From the NCBI RefSeq assembly GCF_030291075.1, contig NZ_CP127407.1, forward strand, positions 3,098,001 through 3,162,000: a DNA stretch of 64,000 bases, read 5' to 3'. Within the stretch, counting starts at the first letter, position 1, and each line of letters begins with the position of its first letter. Positions 12,537-21,385 of this stretch are shown here, piece by piece. The DNA comes from Stenotrophomonas sp. 57 (GTDB lineage Bacteria; Pseudomonadota; Gammaproteobacteria; Xanthomonadales; Xanthomonadaceae). The notes beneath the pieces were generated by a model. That model was not told where the DNA came from. It ran no database searches and worked only from the letters and a program-made list of their open reading frames with translations. The position numbers and the translations under genes are program-made.

Positions 12537-14639
12537 GTGACCCGTACTCCCAAGATCGTGCTGCTGACCCTGGCCGTTTCGGCCGCGCTGGTCGGCTGCG
12601 GCAAGACCGAAGCCCCGGCAAAGGACGCCACCGCCTCCACGCCGGCTGCCACCGAAGCCACCCACTACACCCTGGACGAGAGCAAGCTGCCGGCCTACAA
12701 CGCCTTCCAGCCCAGCGACCTGGATACCAGCAAGGACGCCTGCGGCGCCTTCGGCGACTACGTCAACAGCAAGTGGCTGGCCGCCAACGAGATTCCGGGC
12801 GACCGCACCAGCTGGGGCGCCTTCACCATCCTCGACGAGCGCTCGGTGGCCGTACAGCACCAGCTGGCCGAGCAGGTGGCGCAGGTGAAGAACCCGAACC
12901 ACATCGAGAAGATCGTCGGCGACCTGTGGGCCACCGGCATGGACGAAGCCAAGATCAACGCGCAGGGCATCGAGCCGCTGAAGGCCGACCTGACCGCGAT
13001 CGACGGCCTGCAGGACAAGGCTGCCATCGCCAACTACCTGCGCACCAGCGCGGCCAAGGGTGACAACATCCTGTTCGGCTTCGGCGCCGAAGCCGACTTC
13101 AAGAACTCGGCCGTGAACATGGCCTACGCCAGCCAGGGCGGCCTGGGCCTGCCGGACACCACCTATTACACCGATGCCAAGAACGCCGACAAGCTGAAGG
13201 CCTACCAGGCACACGTGGCCAAGGTGCTGGAACTGTCCGGCGTCGCGGCAGCCGACGCCGCCAAGCAGGCCGAGGAAGTGGTGAAGTTCGAGACCCGCCT
13301 GGCCAAGGCCTCCAAGTCGCGCGTCGAGCTGTCGCGCAACGTCGAGCTGTTCTACAACCCGGTCACCCTGGCCGACGCCGACAAGCTGACCCCGAACTTC
13401 AGCTGGACCGAGTTCTTCAAGTCGCAGGGCGTGGCCGCGCCGGAGAGGTTCTCGCTGGCCATGCCGTCCTTCCATGAAGAAGTGAGCAAGGCGCTGGGCG
13501 ACACCGATCCGTCGGTGTGGCGTGCCTACCTGCGCTTCCACACCGTGGACAGCGCCTCGCCGTACCTGGCCGACGCCTTCGTGCAGGAGAACTACGAGTT
13601 CTACGGCAAGACCCTCAACGGCCAGAAGGAGCAGAAGCCGCGCTGGAAGCGCGTGCTGGGCACCATCGAGAACGACGCCGGTGAAGCCTTCGGCCAGCTG
13701 TACGTGAAGGTCGCCTTCTCGCCGGAAGCCAAGGCGAAGATGGAAGAGCTGGTGAAGAACCTGGCCGCCTCGCTGAAGGAACGCATCCAGGGCCTGAGCT
13801 GGATGAGCGAGGAAACCAAGGCCAAGGCCATCGCCAAATGGGAGACCTTCACCCCGAAGATCGGCTACCCGGACAAGTGGCGTGACTGGTCGGGCCTGCA
13901 GACCCAGCGCGACAGCTTCCTGGGCAACGTGCGCGCGGCCAACGAGTTCAACTACAAGTTCAACCTGTCCAAGATCGGCAAGCCGGTGGACAAGACCGAG
14001 TGGGGCATGACCCCGCAGACGGTCAACGCCTACTACAACCCGCTGCAGAACGAGATCGTGTTCCCGGCCGCCATCCTGCAGCCGCCGTTCTTCGACCCGA
14101 AGGCCGACGACGCGCTGAACTACGGCGGCATCGGTGCGGTGATCGGCCACGAAATGACCCACGGTTACGACGACCAGGGCGCGCGCTTCGGGCCGACCGG
14201 CAACATGGAAGACTGGTGGACCCCGACCGACAAGAAGAACTTCGAGGGCCTGACCGGCAAGCTGGTCAAGCAGTTCGACCAGTACAAGGTCGACGGGCAG
14301 CCGGTGAACGGCCACCTGACCCTGGGCGAGAACATCGCCGACCTGGGTGGCCTGGCGACCGCCTACGACGCCCTGCAGAAGGCCACCGCCGGCAAGGAAG
14401 ATGCGAAGATCGACGGCTTCACCCGCGACCAGCGCTTCTTCTTCAACTGGGCCACCGTGTGGCGCACCAAGTACACCCCGGAAAACGCCAAGGTCCGCCT
14501 GGCGACCGACCCGCACGCCCCGGCGCAGTTCCGCGCGATGGGTGCACCGTCGAACCTGCCGACCTTCGCGGCGGCCTTCCAGTGCAAGGCCGGTTCGCCG
14601 ATGGTCCGCACTGGCGACCAGCAGGTGGTGATCTGGTAA
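12537..14639 (+). CDS. M13-family (neprilysin/PepO-like) zinc metallopeptidase, lipoprotein
   Basis: A 700-residue peptidase with a lipoprotein signal (ALVGC, lipid Cys at about 21), so membrane-anchored and periplasm-facing. The zinc site is intact: His538-Glu-x-x-His542 (GHEMTH) and Glu598 in GENIADLGG. The substrate-binding NAYY motif and His660 in DPHAP (the neprilysin transition-state histidine) are present, as is the C-terminal VVIW. M13 enzymes cut oligopeptides below about 40 residues on the amino side of hydrophobic residues. GTG 12537 follows GGAGG at good spacing. The gene stands downstream of three TonB-dependent receptors and beside a degenerate paralogue. Confidence 0.94.
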   Translation: MTRTPKIVLLTLAVSAALVGCGKTEAPAKDATASTPAATEATHYTLDESKLPAYNAFQPSDLDTSKDACGAFGDYVNSKWLAANEIPGDRTSWGAFTILDERSVAVQHQLAEQVAQVKNPNHIEKIVGDLWATGMDEAKINAQGIEPLKADLTAIDGLQDKAAIANYLRTSAAKGDNILFGFGAEADFKNSAVNMAYASQGGLGLPDTTYYTDAKNADKLKAYQAHVAKVLELSGVAAADAAKQAEEVVKFETRLAKASKSRVELSRNVELFYNPVTLADADKLTPNFSWTEFFKSQGVAAPERFSLAMPSFHEEVSKALGDTDPSVWRAYLRFHTVDSASPYLADAFVQENYEFYGKTLNGQKEQKPRWKRVLGTIENDAGEAFGQLYVKVAFSPEAKAKMEELVKNLAASLKERIQGLSWMSEETKAKAIAKWETFTPKIGYPDKWRDWSGLQTQRDSFLGNVRAANEFNYKFNLSKIGKPVDKTEWGMTPQTVNAYYNPLQNEIVFPAAILQPPFFDPKADDALNYGGIGAVIGHEMTHGYDDQGARFGPTGNMEDWWTPTDKKNFEGLTGKLVKQFDQYKVDGQPVNGHLTLGENIADLGGLATAYDALQKATAGKEDAKIDGFTRDQRFFFNWATVWRTKYTPENAKVRLATDPHAPAQFRAMGAPSNLPTFAAAFQCKAGSPMVRTGDQQVVIW

Positions 14640-14670
14640 GCCACGGCTGACGCCAAGGTAGACCTGCAAA

Positions 14671-14693
14671 GGCCCGGGATTTCCCGGGCCTTT
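14671..14693 (+). terminator. Rho-independent terminator
   Basis: Stem GGCCCGGGA / TCCCGGGCC with a very tight loop followed by TTTGTTGTTT, about 30 nt after the peptidase stop. Confidence 0.85.
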
Positions 14694-14710
14694 GTTGTTT
14701 GCAGAGAGCG

Positions 14711-14803
14711 CCATCCACGCACGGCGTGGATCTACTGATGCCGGCGATCTCCGGTTGCTGCCGACATTGGTCGGCGTCCGTCATCCACACGGGACGTGGA
14801 CCC
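14711..14803. repeat. Cluster of SMAG-type palindromic repeats
   Basis: At 14711-14735 a stem ATCCACGC / GCGTGGAT is followed by CTAC, i.e. GTAG-headed on the minus strand. At about 14760-14776 is GCCGACATTGGTCGGC. At about 14781-14803 is a decayed copy of the first stem. These match the layout of S. maltophilia GTAG (REP-like) elements. Similar stems recur at 19.2, 21.4, 27.5, 31.6, 50.8 and 51.8 kb. Confidence 0.75.
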
Positions 14804-14849
14804 ACCGCAGCACCGCAACGCGTGCATGCCGCGTCCATGCCCGGCTTGC

Positions 14850-14855
14850 TATAGT
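14850..14855 (+). promoter_or_regulatory. Candidate -10 box (TATAGT) for the second M13 gene
   Basis: TATAGT lies 35 nt upstream of ATG 14891, right after the repeat cluster. No convincing -35 is visible. Confidence 0.35.
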
Positions 14856-14890
14856 GCGCGCGCCCTCAATCCATCACGGATTCGTTCCAC

Positions 14891-16900
14891 ATGCCCAATT
14901 TCCGTCCGCTTGCCGTCGCCCTGGGCATCAGCCTGGCGACCCTGGTTCCGACCCACGATGCGTTCGCCGCCGCCAAGAAGAAGGCCGCCCGCGCCCCGGC
15001 TGTCAGTGCCCAGTGCAGCGACTTCTATGACGCCACCAACGCAGGCTGGCTGAAGGCCAATCCGGTGCCGCAGACCGGTGCCACCACCGCGCTGGGCCAG
15101 CTGGTCGACCGCAGCCGCCAGCAGCAGCGCGAACTGCTCGACGCAGCGATGAAGTCGCCGCAGGGCAACGTGCAGAAGCTGCTCGGCGATTTCTGGGCCA
15201 GCGGCCTGGACGAAGCTGCCGTGGAAGCCGACGGTTCCAATCCGATCGCCCCGCTGCTGACCCGCATCAACGCCATCAAGAAGGCCAAGGATGTGCCGGC
15301 CTCGATCGCCGCGCTGCACCAGGTCGGCATCCCGGTGGCCTTCAACTTCGGTCCCGACGTCGACCTGAAGGCGCTGGACCGCCACATCGGCTACTTCATG
15401 CAGGGCGGCATGGGCCTGCCGGACCCGGCGTTCTACACCCGCACCGATGCCGACACGGTTGCCCTGATGGGCCGCTACCGCAACTACGTCAAGCAGATCC
15501 TGGCGCTGACCGGCACCCCGGCCGCCAAGCTGGATGCCGAGTCGCAGTCGGTGATCGCGCTGGAAACCGAACTGGCGCGCAACGCGCAGTCGCTGGCCGG
15601 CATCAACAACCCGTTCAACAACTACGCGCCGATCTCCACCAAGGAGCTCAACAGCCGCTACCGCAACCTGCAGCTGGATGCCTTCCTGAAGGCACAGGGC
15701 GTGGACGACGACCTGGTCTCTCTGGCCGACCCGGGCCTGTTCAAGCAGCTCGACGGCATGGTCACCAAGCTCAAGCCTGACCAGTGGAAGGCCTACCTGC
15801 GCTGGCGCGTGGGCGACTCGATGGCGCCGTACCTGTCCAAGGCCTACCGCGACGCCGAGTTCGAATTCCGCGGTCGTGTGCTGCGCGGCGAGACCCTGCC
15901 GCCGCAGCGCTGGGAAGACGTGCTGGACGCCATCAACGTTGCCGCCGGCCCGATGGTCGGTCGCGAGTACGCCGCCCGTTATCTGTCGGCCGAAGATCGT
16001 CGCCAGGCGGCGTGGATCGTCGACAAGGTGCGCGAAGTGCAGATCGAGGCGGTGAAGAACAGCAGCTGGATGAGCGCCGAGGCCAAGACTGAAGCGCAGG
16101 CCAAGCTGGCCGCGCTGAAGATCGAAATCGGCACCCCGCTGCGTGACCTCGACTACAGCGTGCAGCCCATGGGGCGCGGCTCGTTCGGCGGCAACATGCT
16201 GATCGCTTCGACCTGGCGCCATCGTGAGGAAATGAAGCGAATCGGCAAGGGCAACGCCGACCGTCGCTGGGACGTGCTGCCGCAGCAGCCGTCGCTGGCC
16301 TACGATCTGGCGCAGAACCGCCTGATCGTTACCGCCGCGATCCTGCAGGGCCCGGTGTTCAACGCCAAGGCCGACGCCGCCGACAAGTTCGGCAGCTTCG
16401 GTGGCCTGGTCGGCCATGAGCTGACCCGCGCGATCGATGCCAAGGGCGCGCTGGTCGATGCCAAGGGCGAGCTGCGCAGCTGGTGGACCCCGGCCGACAA
16501 GACCGCCTGGACCCTGCTCGGCAGCCGCGTGGCTGCGCAGTACAGCGCCTACGATTTCCCGGGCGTGAAGGGCGCCAAGGTCAACGGTACGCTCACCCAG
16601 GAAGAGAACCTGGCTGACATCGCAGGCCTGGAACTGGCCTGGGCAGCCTACACCGCGCAGGAACCGAAGGCCAAGCAGGCACAGCAGCAGGGCTTCTTCC
16701 GCGCGTGGTCGGCGCTGTGGGCGCAGCAGCTGTCGCCGAACGAGGCCGCGCGTCGCCTGACCGCCGACATCCGTGCACCGGGCCTGTGGCGCAGCAACGG
16801 CACGCTGGCCAACCTGCCGGCATTTGGCGCCACGTTCAGCTGCAAGGCCGGCCAGCCGATGCAGCGCAGCGACGCCGACCAGATCAAGGTCTGGCGCTGA
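14891..16900 (+). CDS. M13-family peptidase homologue with degenerate active site
   Basis: A 669-residue secreted paralogue of the preceding gene. The signal peptide ends around AFA|A (residue 26). The fold markers remain: CSDFYDATNAGWL near the N-terminus, WW-PADK, the ENLADIAG helix with Glu572, and C-terminal CKAGQPM...KVW. However, HExxH is HELTR (His509, Arg513), so the second zinc His is lost. The neprilysin transition-state His is Arg628 (DIRAP for DPHAP). The substrate-binding NAYY motif is SLAYD, and the Asp-Asp after HExxH is missing. It is probably catalytically inactive or uses another chemistry, perhaps a peptide-binding or regulatory partner of the active paralogue. The frame is intact, so it is not a pseudogene. 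Confidence 0.9.
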   Translation: MPNFRPLAVALGISLATLVPTHDAFAAAKKKAARAPAVSAQCSDFYDATNAGWLKANPVPQTGATTALGQLVDRSRQQQRELLDAAMKSPQGNVQKLLGDFWASGLDEAAVEADGSNPIAPLLTRINAIKKAKDVPASIAALHQVGIPVAFNFGPDVDLKALDRHIGYFMQGGMGLPDPAFYTRTDADTVALMGRYRNYVKQILALTGTPAAKLDAESQSVIALETELARNAQSLAGINNPFNNYAPISTKELNSRYRNLQLDAFLKAQGVDDDLVSLADPGLFKQLDGMVTKLKPDQWKAYLRWRVGDSMAPYLSKAYRDAEFEFRGRVLRGETLPPQRWEDVLDAINVAAGPMVGREYAARYLSAEDRRQAAWIVDKVREVQIEAVKNSSWMSAEAKTEAQAKLAALKIEIGTPLRDLDYSVQPMGRGSFGGNMLIASTWRHREEMKRIGKGNADRRWDVLPQQPSLAYDLAQNRLIVTAAILQGPVFNAKADAADKFGSFGGLVGHELTRAIDAKGALVDAKGELRSWWTPADKTAWTLLGSRVAAQYSAYDFPGVKGAKVNGTLTQEENLADIAGLELAWAAYTAQEPKAKQAQQQGFFRAWSALWAQQLSPNEAARRLTADIRAPGLWRSNGTLANLPAFGATFSCKAGQPMQRSDADQIKVWR

Positions 16901-16925
16901 GCCTGCTGATGGACAGGTAGTGCAG

Positions 16926-16950
16926 AGGGCGCCTTCGGGCGCCCTTTCTG
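16926..16950 (+). terminator. Probable terminator
   Basis: Stem AGGGCGCC / GGCGCCCT with a TTCG loop, followed by TTCTG, 25 nt after the stop. The T tract is weak. Confidence 0.7.
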
Positions 16951-17022
16951 CATGTGCAGCACGATCCGGGGTTAACACCGGGCGTGCTATCGCTGCGGCT
17001 TCGTCCATCGCGGAGCCCCGAC

Positions 17023-17517
17023 ATGGCACACAAGAACACCATCTGTGTCTGGTACGACAACGGCGCGCTCGAGGCCGCCACCTTCTATGCCAGCCTCCTG
17101 CCCCACAGCGCGGTCACCGCCGTGCATCACGCGCCGGGCGACTACCCGGACGGCAGGGAAGGCAACGTGCTGACCGTCGAATTCACTGTCTGCGGCATTC
17201 CCTGCGTCGGCCTCAACGGCGGCAGCGCGTTCAAGCACAGCGAAGCCTTCTCGTTCCAGATCCAGACCGAGGACCAGGCCGAGACCGACCGCCTGTGGGA
17301 CGCCATCGTTGGCAACGGCGGACAGGAGAGCCAATGCGGCTGGTGCAAGGACCGCTGGGGCATCTCCTGGCAGATCAGCCCGCGCATGCTGATCGAAGCA
17401 GTGACCAGCGAGGACAAGGCACTGGCCAAGCGCGCCTTCAACGCGATGATGCCGATGAAGAAGATCGACAGCGCCACCATCGAAGCCGCCATCCAAGAAG
17501 GGGGCGGAGGGAATTAA
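17023..17517 (+). CDS. VOC-fold protein, PhnB / 3-demethylubiquinone methyltransferase-like family
   Basis: A 164-residue cytosolic protein. It has the family's hallmark QCGWCKDRWGISWQISP near residues 104-120, after FYASLLPHS and a GLNGGSAF strand. Members of this small VOC group (Pfam 3-dmu-9_3-mt) are mostly uncharacterised despite the name; a methyltransferase role is not supported. ATG 17023 follows CGGAG. The gene stands alone with its own spacing from neighbours. Confidence 0.85.
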   Translation: MAHKNTICVWYDNGALEAATFYASLLPHSAVTAVHHAPGDYPDGREGNVLTVEFTVCGIPCVGLNGGSAFKHSEAFSFQIQTEDQAETDRLWDAIVGNGGQESQCGWCKDRWGISWQISPRMLIEAVTSEDKALAKRAFNAMMPMKKIDSATIEAAIQEGGGGN

Positions 17518-17594
17518 GTCGCTTCCCGCACGGGTCTGTGCTCAGATGCTGATTGCAACGCAATCCCCTCCGTCCCCTTTCTTCAGAGGTGCTG

Positions 17595-19178
17595 ATGACC
17601 TGGGATGCACTCATCGTCGGTGGTGGCCACAACGGGTTGGTCTGTGCAGCCTATCTGGCACGCGCCGGCAAGCAGGTGCTGGTGCTGGAACGACGTGGCG
17701 TGCTCGGCGGCGCCGCGGTCACCGAGGAATTCCATCCCGGCTTCCGCAACTCGGTGGCGTCGTACACGGTGTCGTTGCTGCAGCCGAAGGTGATCGACGA
17801 CCTGCAGTTGCAGGCGCATGGGCTGCGCATTGTCGCGCGCCCGGCCAACAACTTCCTGCCATTGCCGGACGGCCGCTACCTGTTGTCGGCGCCCGGCCGC
17901 ACCCGGGCCGAGGTGGCGAAGTTTTCCGAGCGGGATGCACAACGCCTGCCCGCATACGAAGCGCGCCTGGAGGTCTTCGCCGACGTGCTGCGTGCGTGGG
18001 CGCTGCGTGCGCCGCCGGACATTGGCGTTGCCGGTGGCTGGCGTGCGCTTCCCGCACTGTGGCAGATGGGGAAACTCGGCCGCGAACTGGCAATGCTGGA
18101 CGCTTCGCTGCGTCAGGAGCTGCTGGACCTGTTCACGCTTTCAGCGGCCGAGTACCTGGACCGCTGGTTCGAGAGCGCGCCGATCAAGGCGCTGTTCGGT
18201 TTCGATGGCATCGTCGGCAACTATGCCAGCCCCTACACGCCCGGAAGCGCCTACGTGCTGCTGCACCACGTGTTCGGCCAGTGCAATGGCATCAAGGGTG
18301 CCTGGGGCCATGCAATCGGTGGCATGGGCGCGATCAGCCAGGCGATTGCCGCTTCGGCGCGCGAAGCCGGGGCCGAACTGCGCGTGGATGCCGGCGTGCA
18401 GCGGCTGCTCATCGAGGGCGGCCAGGCGGTCGGCGTAGTATTGACCAGCGGCGAAACCCTGCGCGCACGCGCGGTGATCGCCAACGTCAACCCCAAGCTG
18501 CTGTACGAGCAGTTGCTGGAACCGGCGCAGGTACCGGCGGCGACGCGCGAGCGGATGGCACACTGGCGCTGCGGTTCCGGCACGTTCCGGATGAATCTCG
18601 CGCTGTCGCGGCTGCCGGACTTCCGCTCCCTGCCCGGCTTCGGCGATCACCTCAGCGCCGGCATCATCATGGCGCCCAGCCTCGACTACATGGACCGCGC
18701 CTGGCTGGATGCGCGCCGCGATGGCTGGTCACGCGAACCGATCGTGGAAATGCTCATTCCCAGCACGCTGGACGATTCACTGGCGCCGCCCGGACAGCAT
18801 GTGGCCAGCCTGTTCTGCCAGCATGTGGCACCGGTGTTGCCTGAAGGCCGCCATTGGGATGATCACAAGGAGACCGTGGCCGACCTGATGATCGCCACGG
18901 TCGAACGGTATGCGCCCGGCTTCACCGCCAGCGTGCTCGGTCGGCAGGTGCTGTCACCGCTGGATCTGGAGCGCACCTTCGGTCTGCTCGGCGGCGACAT
19001 CTTCCACGGTGCGCTCAGTGCCAACCAGTTGTTCTCGGCGCGGCCGATGGTGGGCCAGGCCGGCTATCGCGGCGCCCTGCCCGGGTTGTATCTATGCGGG
19101 TCGGGTACCCATCCCGGTGGTGGTGTCACCGGTGCGCCGGGCCACAACGCCGCGCAGGTGGTGTTGCAGGATCTGTAG
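17595..19178 (+). CDS. FAD-dependent phytoene-desaturase-like oxidoreductase (PYROXD2-like)
   Basis: A 527-residue flavoprotein. The N-terminal dinucleotide-binding motif is IVGGGHNGLVCAAYLARAG (residues about 6-24), ending in a typical LERR acidic strand. The C-terminal FAD-binding stretch is LYLCGSGTHPGGGVTGAPGHNAA. The family includes carotenoid desaturases and PYROXD2-type proteins. No carotenoid gene is nearby, so the substrate is unknown. ATG 17595 is preceded by AGAGGT; upstream in-frame codons lack an RBS and precede the conserved start of the domain. Its TAG stop is part of the GTAG head of an SMAG repeat. Confidence 0.88.
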   Translation: MTWDALIVGGGHNGLVCAAYLARAGKQVLVLERRGVLGGAAVTEEFHPGFRNSVASYTVSLLQPKVIDDLQLQAHGLRIVARPANNFLPLPDGRYLLSAPGRTRAEVAKFSERDAQRLPAYEARLEVFADVLRAWALRAPPDIGVAGGWRALPALWQMGKLGRELAMLDASLRQELLDLFTLSAAEYLDRWFESAPIKALFGFDGIVGNYASPYTPGSAYVLLHHVFGQCNGIKGAWGHAIGGMGAISQAIAASAREAGAELRVDAGVQRLLIEGGQAVGVVLTSGETLRARAVIANVNPKLLYEQLLEPAQVPAATRERMAHWRCGSGTFRMNLALSRLPDFRSLPGFGDHLSAGIIMAPSLDYMDRAWLDARRDGWSREPIVEMLIPSTLDDSLAPPGQHVASLFCQHVAPVLPEGRHWDDHKETVADLMIATVERYAPGFTASVLGRQVLSPLDLERTFGLLGGDIFHGALSANQLFSARPMVGQAGYRGALPGLYLCGSGTHPGGGVTGAPGHNAAQVVLQDL

Positions 19179-19256
19179 AGGTGTGCCGAGCAACGTTCGG
19201 CACCTACAGCATCAAAGGATCCCATTCAAAGCGTGCCAACCAAGGTTGGCACCTAC
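19175..19256. repeat. SMAG repeat pair
   Basis: The first unit (19175-19207) is GTAG followed by the stem GTGCCGAGCAACGTTCGGCAC. The second (19233-19256) is GTGCCAACCAAGGTTGGCAC followed by CTAC. The GTAG of the first unit contains the stop codon (19176-19178) of the oxidoreductase gene. Confidence 0.78.
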
Positions 19257-19260
19257 CCGC

Positions 19261-19291
19261 GTGAAGCGAGGCGCATCGCGCCTCACTTCAC
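19261..19291. terminator. Hairpin between convergent genes
   Basis: GTGAAG-C-GAGGCGC, loop ATC, GCGCCTC-A-CTTCAC: a 13-bp stem with one internal mismatch. It overlaps the stop codon of the minus-strand rhomboid gene. There is no strong T run on either side. It probably ends both convergent transcripts. Confidence 0.6.
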
Positions 19292-19957
19292 GCTTCGCAG
19301 ATGGTTCGGGCGGTTCGGCGGGCCGGGCGGGCGGCGCTTGTTGAACGGTGGCTGCCCGCGCCAGTAGCGGATCAGCAGCCAACCGAACAGCATGCCACCC
19401 AGGTGCGCGAAGTGGGCCACGCCCGGCTGCCAGCCGGTCATGCCCAGCACCAGCTCACCCACGCCGAACAGGATCACGAAGGTCCGCGCCTTCATCGGAA
19501 TCGGCGGGAACAGCAGCATCACCCGCTGGTTGGGGAACAGCATGCCGTAGGCCAGCAACAGGCCGAACACGCCGCCGGAGGCGCCCAGCACCGTGGCCGG
19601 ATTCTCCAGCAGGGTACCCACCAGCAGCTGGCAGACACCGGCGCCGGCCACGCACACCAGGTAATACAGCAGGAAGCGCTTCTCGCCCCAGGTCTGCTCC
19701 AGCGGCGCGCCGAACATGAAGACCGCCAGCATGTTGAAGAACAGGTGCCCGAAACTGCCGTGCAGGAAGCCATAGGTCAGCAGCTGCCACGGCTGGAAGT
19801 TGCCGCCCGGCGAGAACGCATCGAAGCCCTGCTGCAGCGGTTGCAGCATGAACGGCTCGAAGGTCTGCATGCCGAGCAGGAACGGCTGCTGCAGCAGGAA
19901 CAGGATCGCATTGGCGATCAGCAGGGCCTTGGTGACGGTGGGCAGTCGCGGGAACAT
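19283..19957 (-). CDS. Rhomboid-family intramembrane serine protease
   Basis: 224 residues with about six membrane segments. Catalytic Ser127 lies in GASGG and His185 in AHFAHLGG; the HGSFGHLFFNM loop-2/TM2 signature is at residues 66-76. Rhomboids cleave membrane-spanning helices in the inner membrane. The proline- and arginine-rich C-terminal tail (about 198-224) is cytosolic. The gene is monocistronic between two repeat-containing gaps. Confidence 0.94.
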   Translation of the reverse strand: MFPRLPTVTKALLIANAILFLLQQPFLLGMQTFEPFMLQPLQQGFDAFSPGGNFQPWQLLTYGFLHGSFGHLFFNMLAVFMFGAPLEQTWGEKRFLLYYLVCVAGAGVCQLLVGTLLENPATVLGASGGVFGLLLAYGMLFPNQRVMLLFPPIPMKARTFVILFGVGELVLGMTGWQPGVAHFAHLGGMLFGWLLIRYWRGQPPFNKRRPPGPPNRPNHLRSVK

Positions 19958-20050
19958 GGGAGTACCGGCATGGAACGACCTCCATCATAGCCGCAGCACC
20001 GCGTCTTGTTGGCGACCGGCAGGCGCAGCCCGTTCAGTCGCCAGCGGCGC

Positions 20051-20389
20051 TCAGCCCGGGCCCCACACGGCGGCATCCAGTGCGGCCGCCGGATCGGTGG
20101 CCGGCATCCGCACCCGGCCGTTCTCGACCACCACGCCCTCCGCGCGCAACCGCTGTGACTGCTCGCGCCAGCCGGCCGATCCCTCTTCCATGGCGATGCG
20201 CCCATCCGAACGCAGCACGCGATGCCAAGGCAGGTCCGGGTCGTCGTTCTGGCCGAGGATGCGTGCGGTCAAACGCGCACGCCCCGGCAGGCCGGCGCGC
20301 ATCGCCACCTGGCCATAGCCCATCACCTGCCCCGCCGGGATAGCGCGGATCACCGCCAGGATGCGCGCACGTGCCTGCTCCGGCGTCAG
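20051..20389 (-). CDS. Alkyltransferase-like protein (ATL, MGMT family without catalytic Cys)
   Basis: 112 residues if translation starts at CTG 20389. The MGMT DNA-binding domain is clear (IPAGQVMGYGQVAMRAGLPGRAR), but the PCHR active-site motif is PWHRVL. The alkyl-accepting Cys is thus Trp, as in ATL proteins that bind O6-alkylguanine and recruit nucleotide-excision repair. No ATG, GTG or TTG precedes the conserved N-terminal helix. The CTG overlaps the TGA of the upstream exporter gene (CTGA), which would give translational coupling. The alternative GTG at 20353 would give 100 residues and lose helix 1. Confidence 0.85.
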   Translation of the reverse strand: MTPEQARARILAVIRAIPAGQVMGYGQVAMRAGLPGRARLTARILGQNDDPDLPWHRVLRSDGRIAMEEGSAGWREQSQRLRAEGVVVENGRVRMPATDPAAALDAAVWGPG

Positions 20390-21306
20390 CGCCGCAGGCG
20401 GGTCACCAGCAGTACGCCGATCAGCACCAGCACGGTGCCGGCGATCTGCGCCGGCCCCATCGGTTCCTCGAGCAGCCATAGGCTCATCACGATGGTGGAA
20501 ACAGGGCCCAGCATACCGACCTGCGCGGCCAGCGACGAACCCACGCGCTGCACCGCCAGCATGATCGCCAGCACCGGCAGCACCGTGCACACGGTGGCAT
20601 TGACCAGCGACAGCCACTGCACTGCTGCCGGCGCCTGCCACAGCAAGGGCAGCGGGTGGGTCACCGCGAAGTGCAGCAGCACCAGCACGCTGGCCACGCA
20701 GCTGGCGTAGGCGGTCAACCGCACCGCGCCGATGCGTGCCACCACCTGCCCGCTGCCGAACAGGTACAGCGCGTAGCTGAGCGCACTGCCCAGCACCAGC
20801 AGGCTGCCGACGATGATCTGCCCACCTTCGCGCTGCAGATCGTGGCCGAAGGCCAGCAGCACGCCCAGATAGCTCAGCACCAGCGCGCCGATCTGCCAGC
20901 GGCCCGGCCGCTGCCGTGCCAGCAGCACGTTGATCAGCAGCACCAGGGTCGGGTTCAGGTACAGGATCAACCGCTCCAGCGTCACGCTGATGTACTGCAG
21001 GCCCTGGAAATCGAGCAGGCTCGACAGGTAGTAGCCGGTGAAGCCCAGCCACAGCACGCGGGCGCGGTCGGCCCAGGACAGCGGCCCGGCCCGGCGCGCG
21101 GCCCACAGTGCCATCAACACGAACAACGGCAGCGCCATCAGCATGCGCAGCGCCAGCAGCGTGGTGGCATCGACGCCATGACGGAGGCCGAGCTTGACGA
21201 TGATGGCCTTGCCGGAAGCAGCAATGGCGCCGATCGCGGCCAGGCCGATACCCCCCAGCGCGATGCGGGGGGAAAGCGTAGCGATGCGGGAAGCGGGAGT
21301 GGACAT
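20386..21306 (-). CDS. EamA/DMT-family transporter
   Basis: 306 residues with ten predicted membrane helices in two EamA repeats (about 15-145 and 165-300). A repeat-end signature is present in the second half (LLEEPMGPAQIAGTVLVLIGVLLV). Members of the drug/metabolite transporter superfamily export amino acids, metabolites or drugs; specificity is not readable. Its TGA overlaps the proposed start of the ATL gene, so both are probably co-transcribed. Confidence 0.9.
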   Translation of the reverse strand: MSTPASRIATLSPRIALGGIGLAAIGAIAASGKAIIVKLGLRHGVDATTLLALRMLMALPLFVLMALWAARRAGPLSWADRARVLWLGFTGYYLSSLLDFQGLQYISVTLERLILYLNPTLVLLINVLLARQRPGRWQIGALVLSYLGVLLAFGHDLQREGGQIIVGSLLVLGSALSYALYLFGSGQVVARIGAVRLTAYASCVASVLVLLHFAVTHPLPLLWQAPAAVQWLSLVNATVCTVLPVLAIMLAVQRVGSSLAAQVGMLGPVSTIVMSLWLLEEPMGPAQIAGTVLVLIGVLLVTRLRR

Positions 21307-21385
21307 CAGGACGACGGCGGGCCGCGCAGAGCGGCCCGGTAAGGCGTGGGGACCCTCATTGTCGCATGGGTGCGACAGGAGCCCT

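Noticed and set aside
14891..16900. Calling the second M13 gene a pseudogene
   Set aside because: The frame is complete, with an intact signal peptide and C-terminal motif, and no stop or frameshift. Only active-site residues differ.
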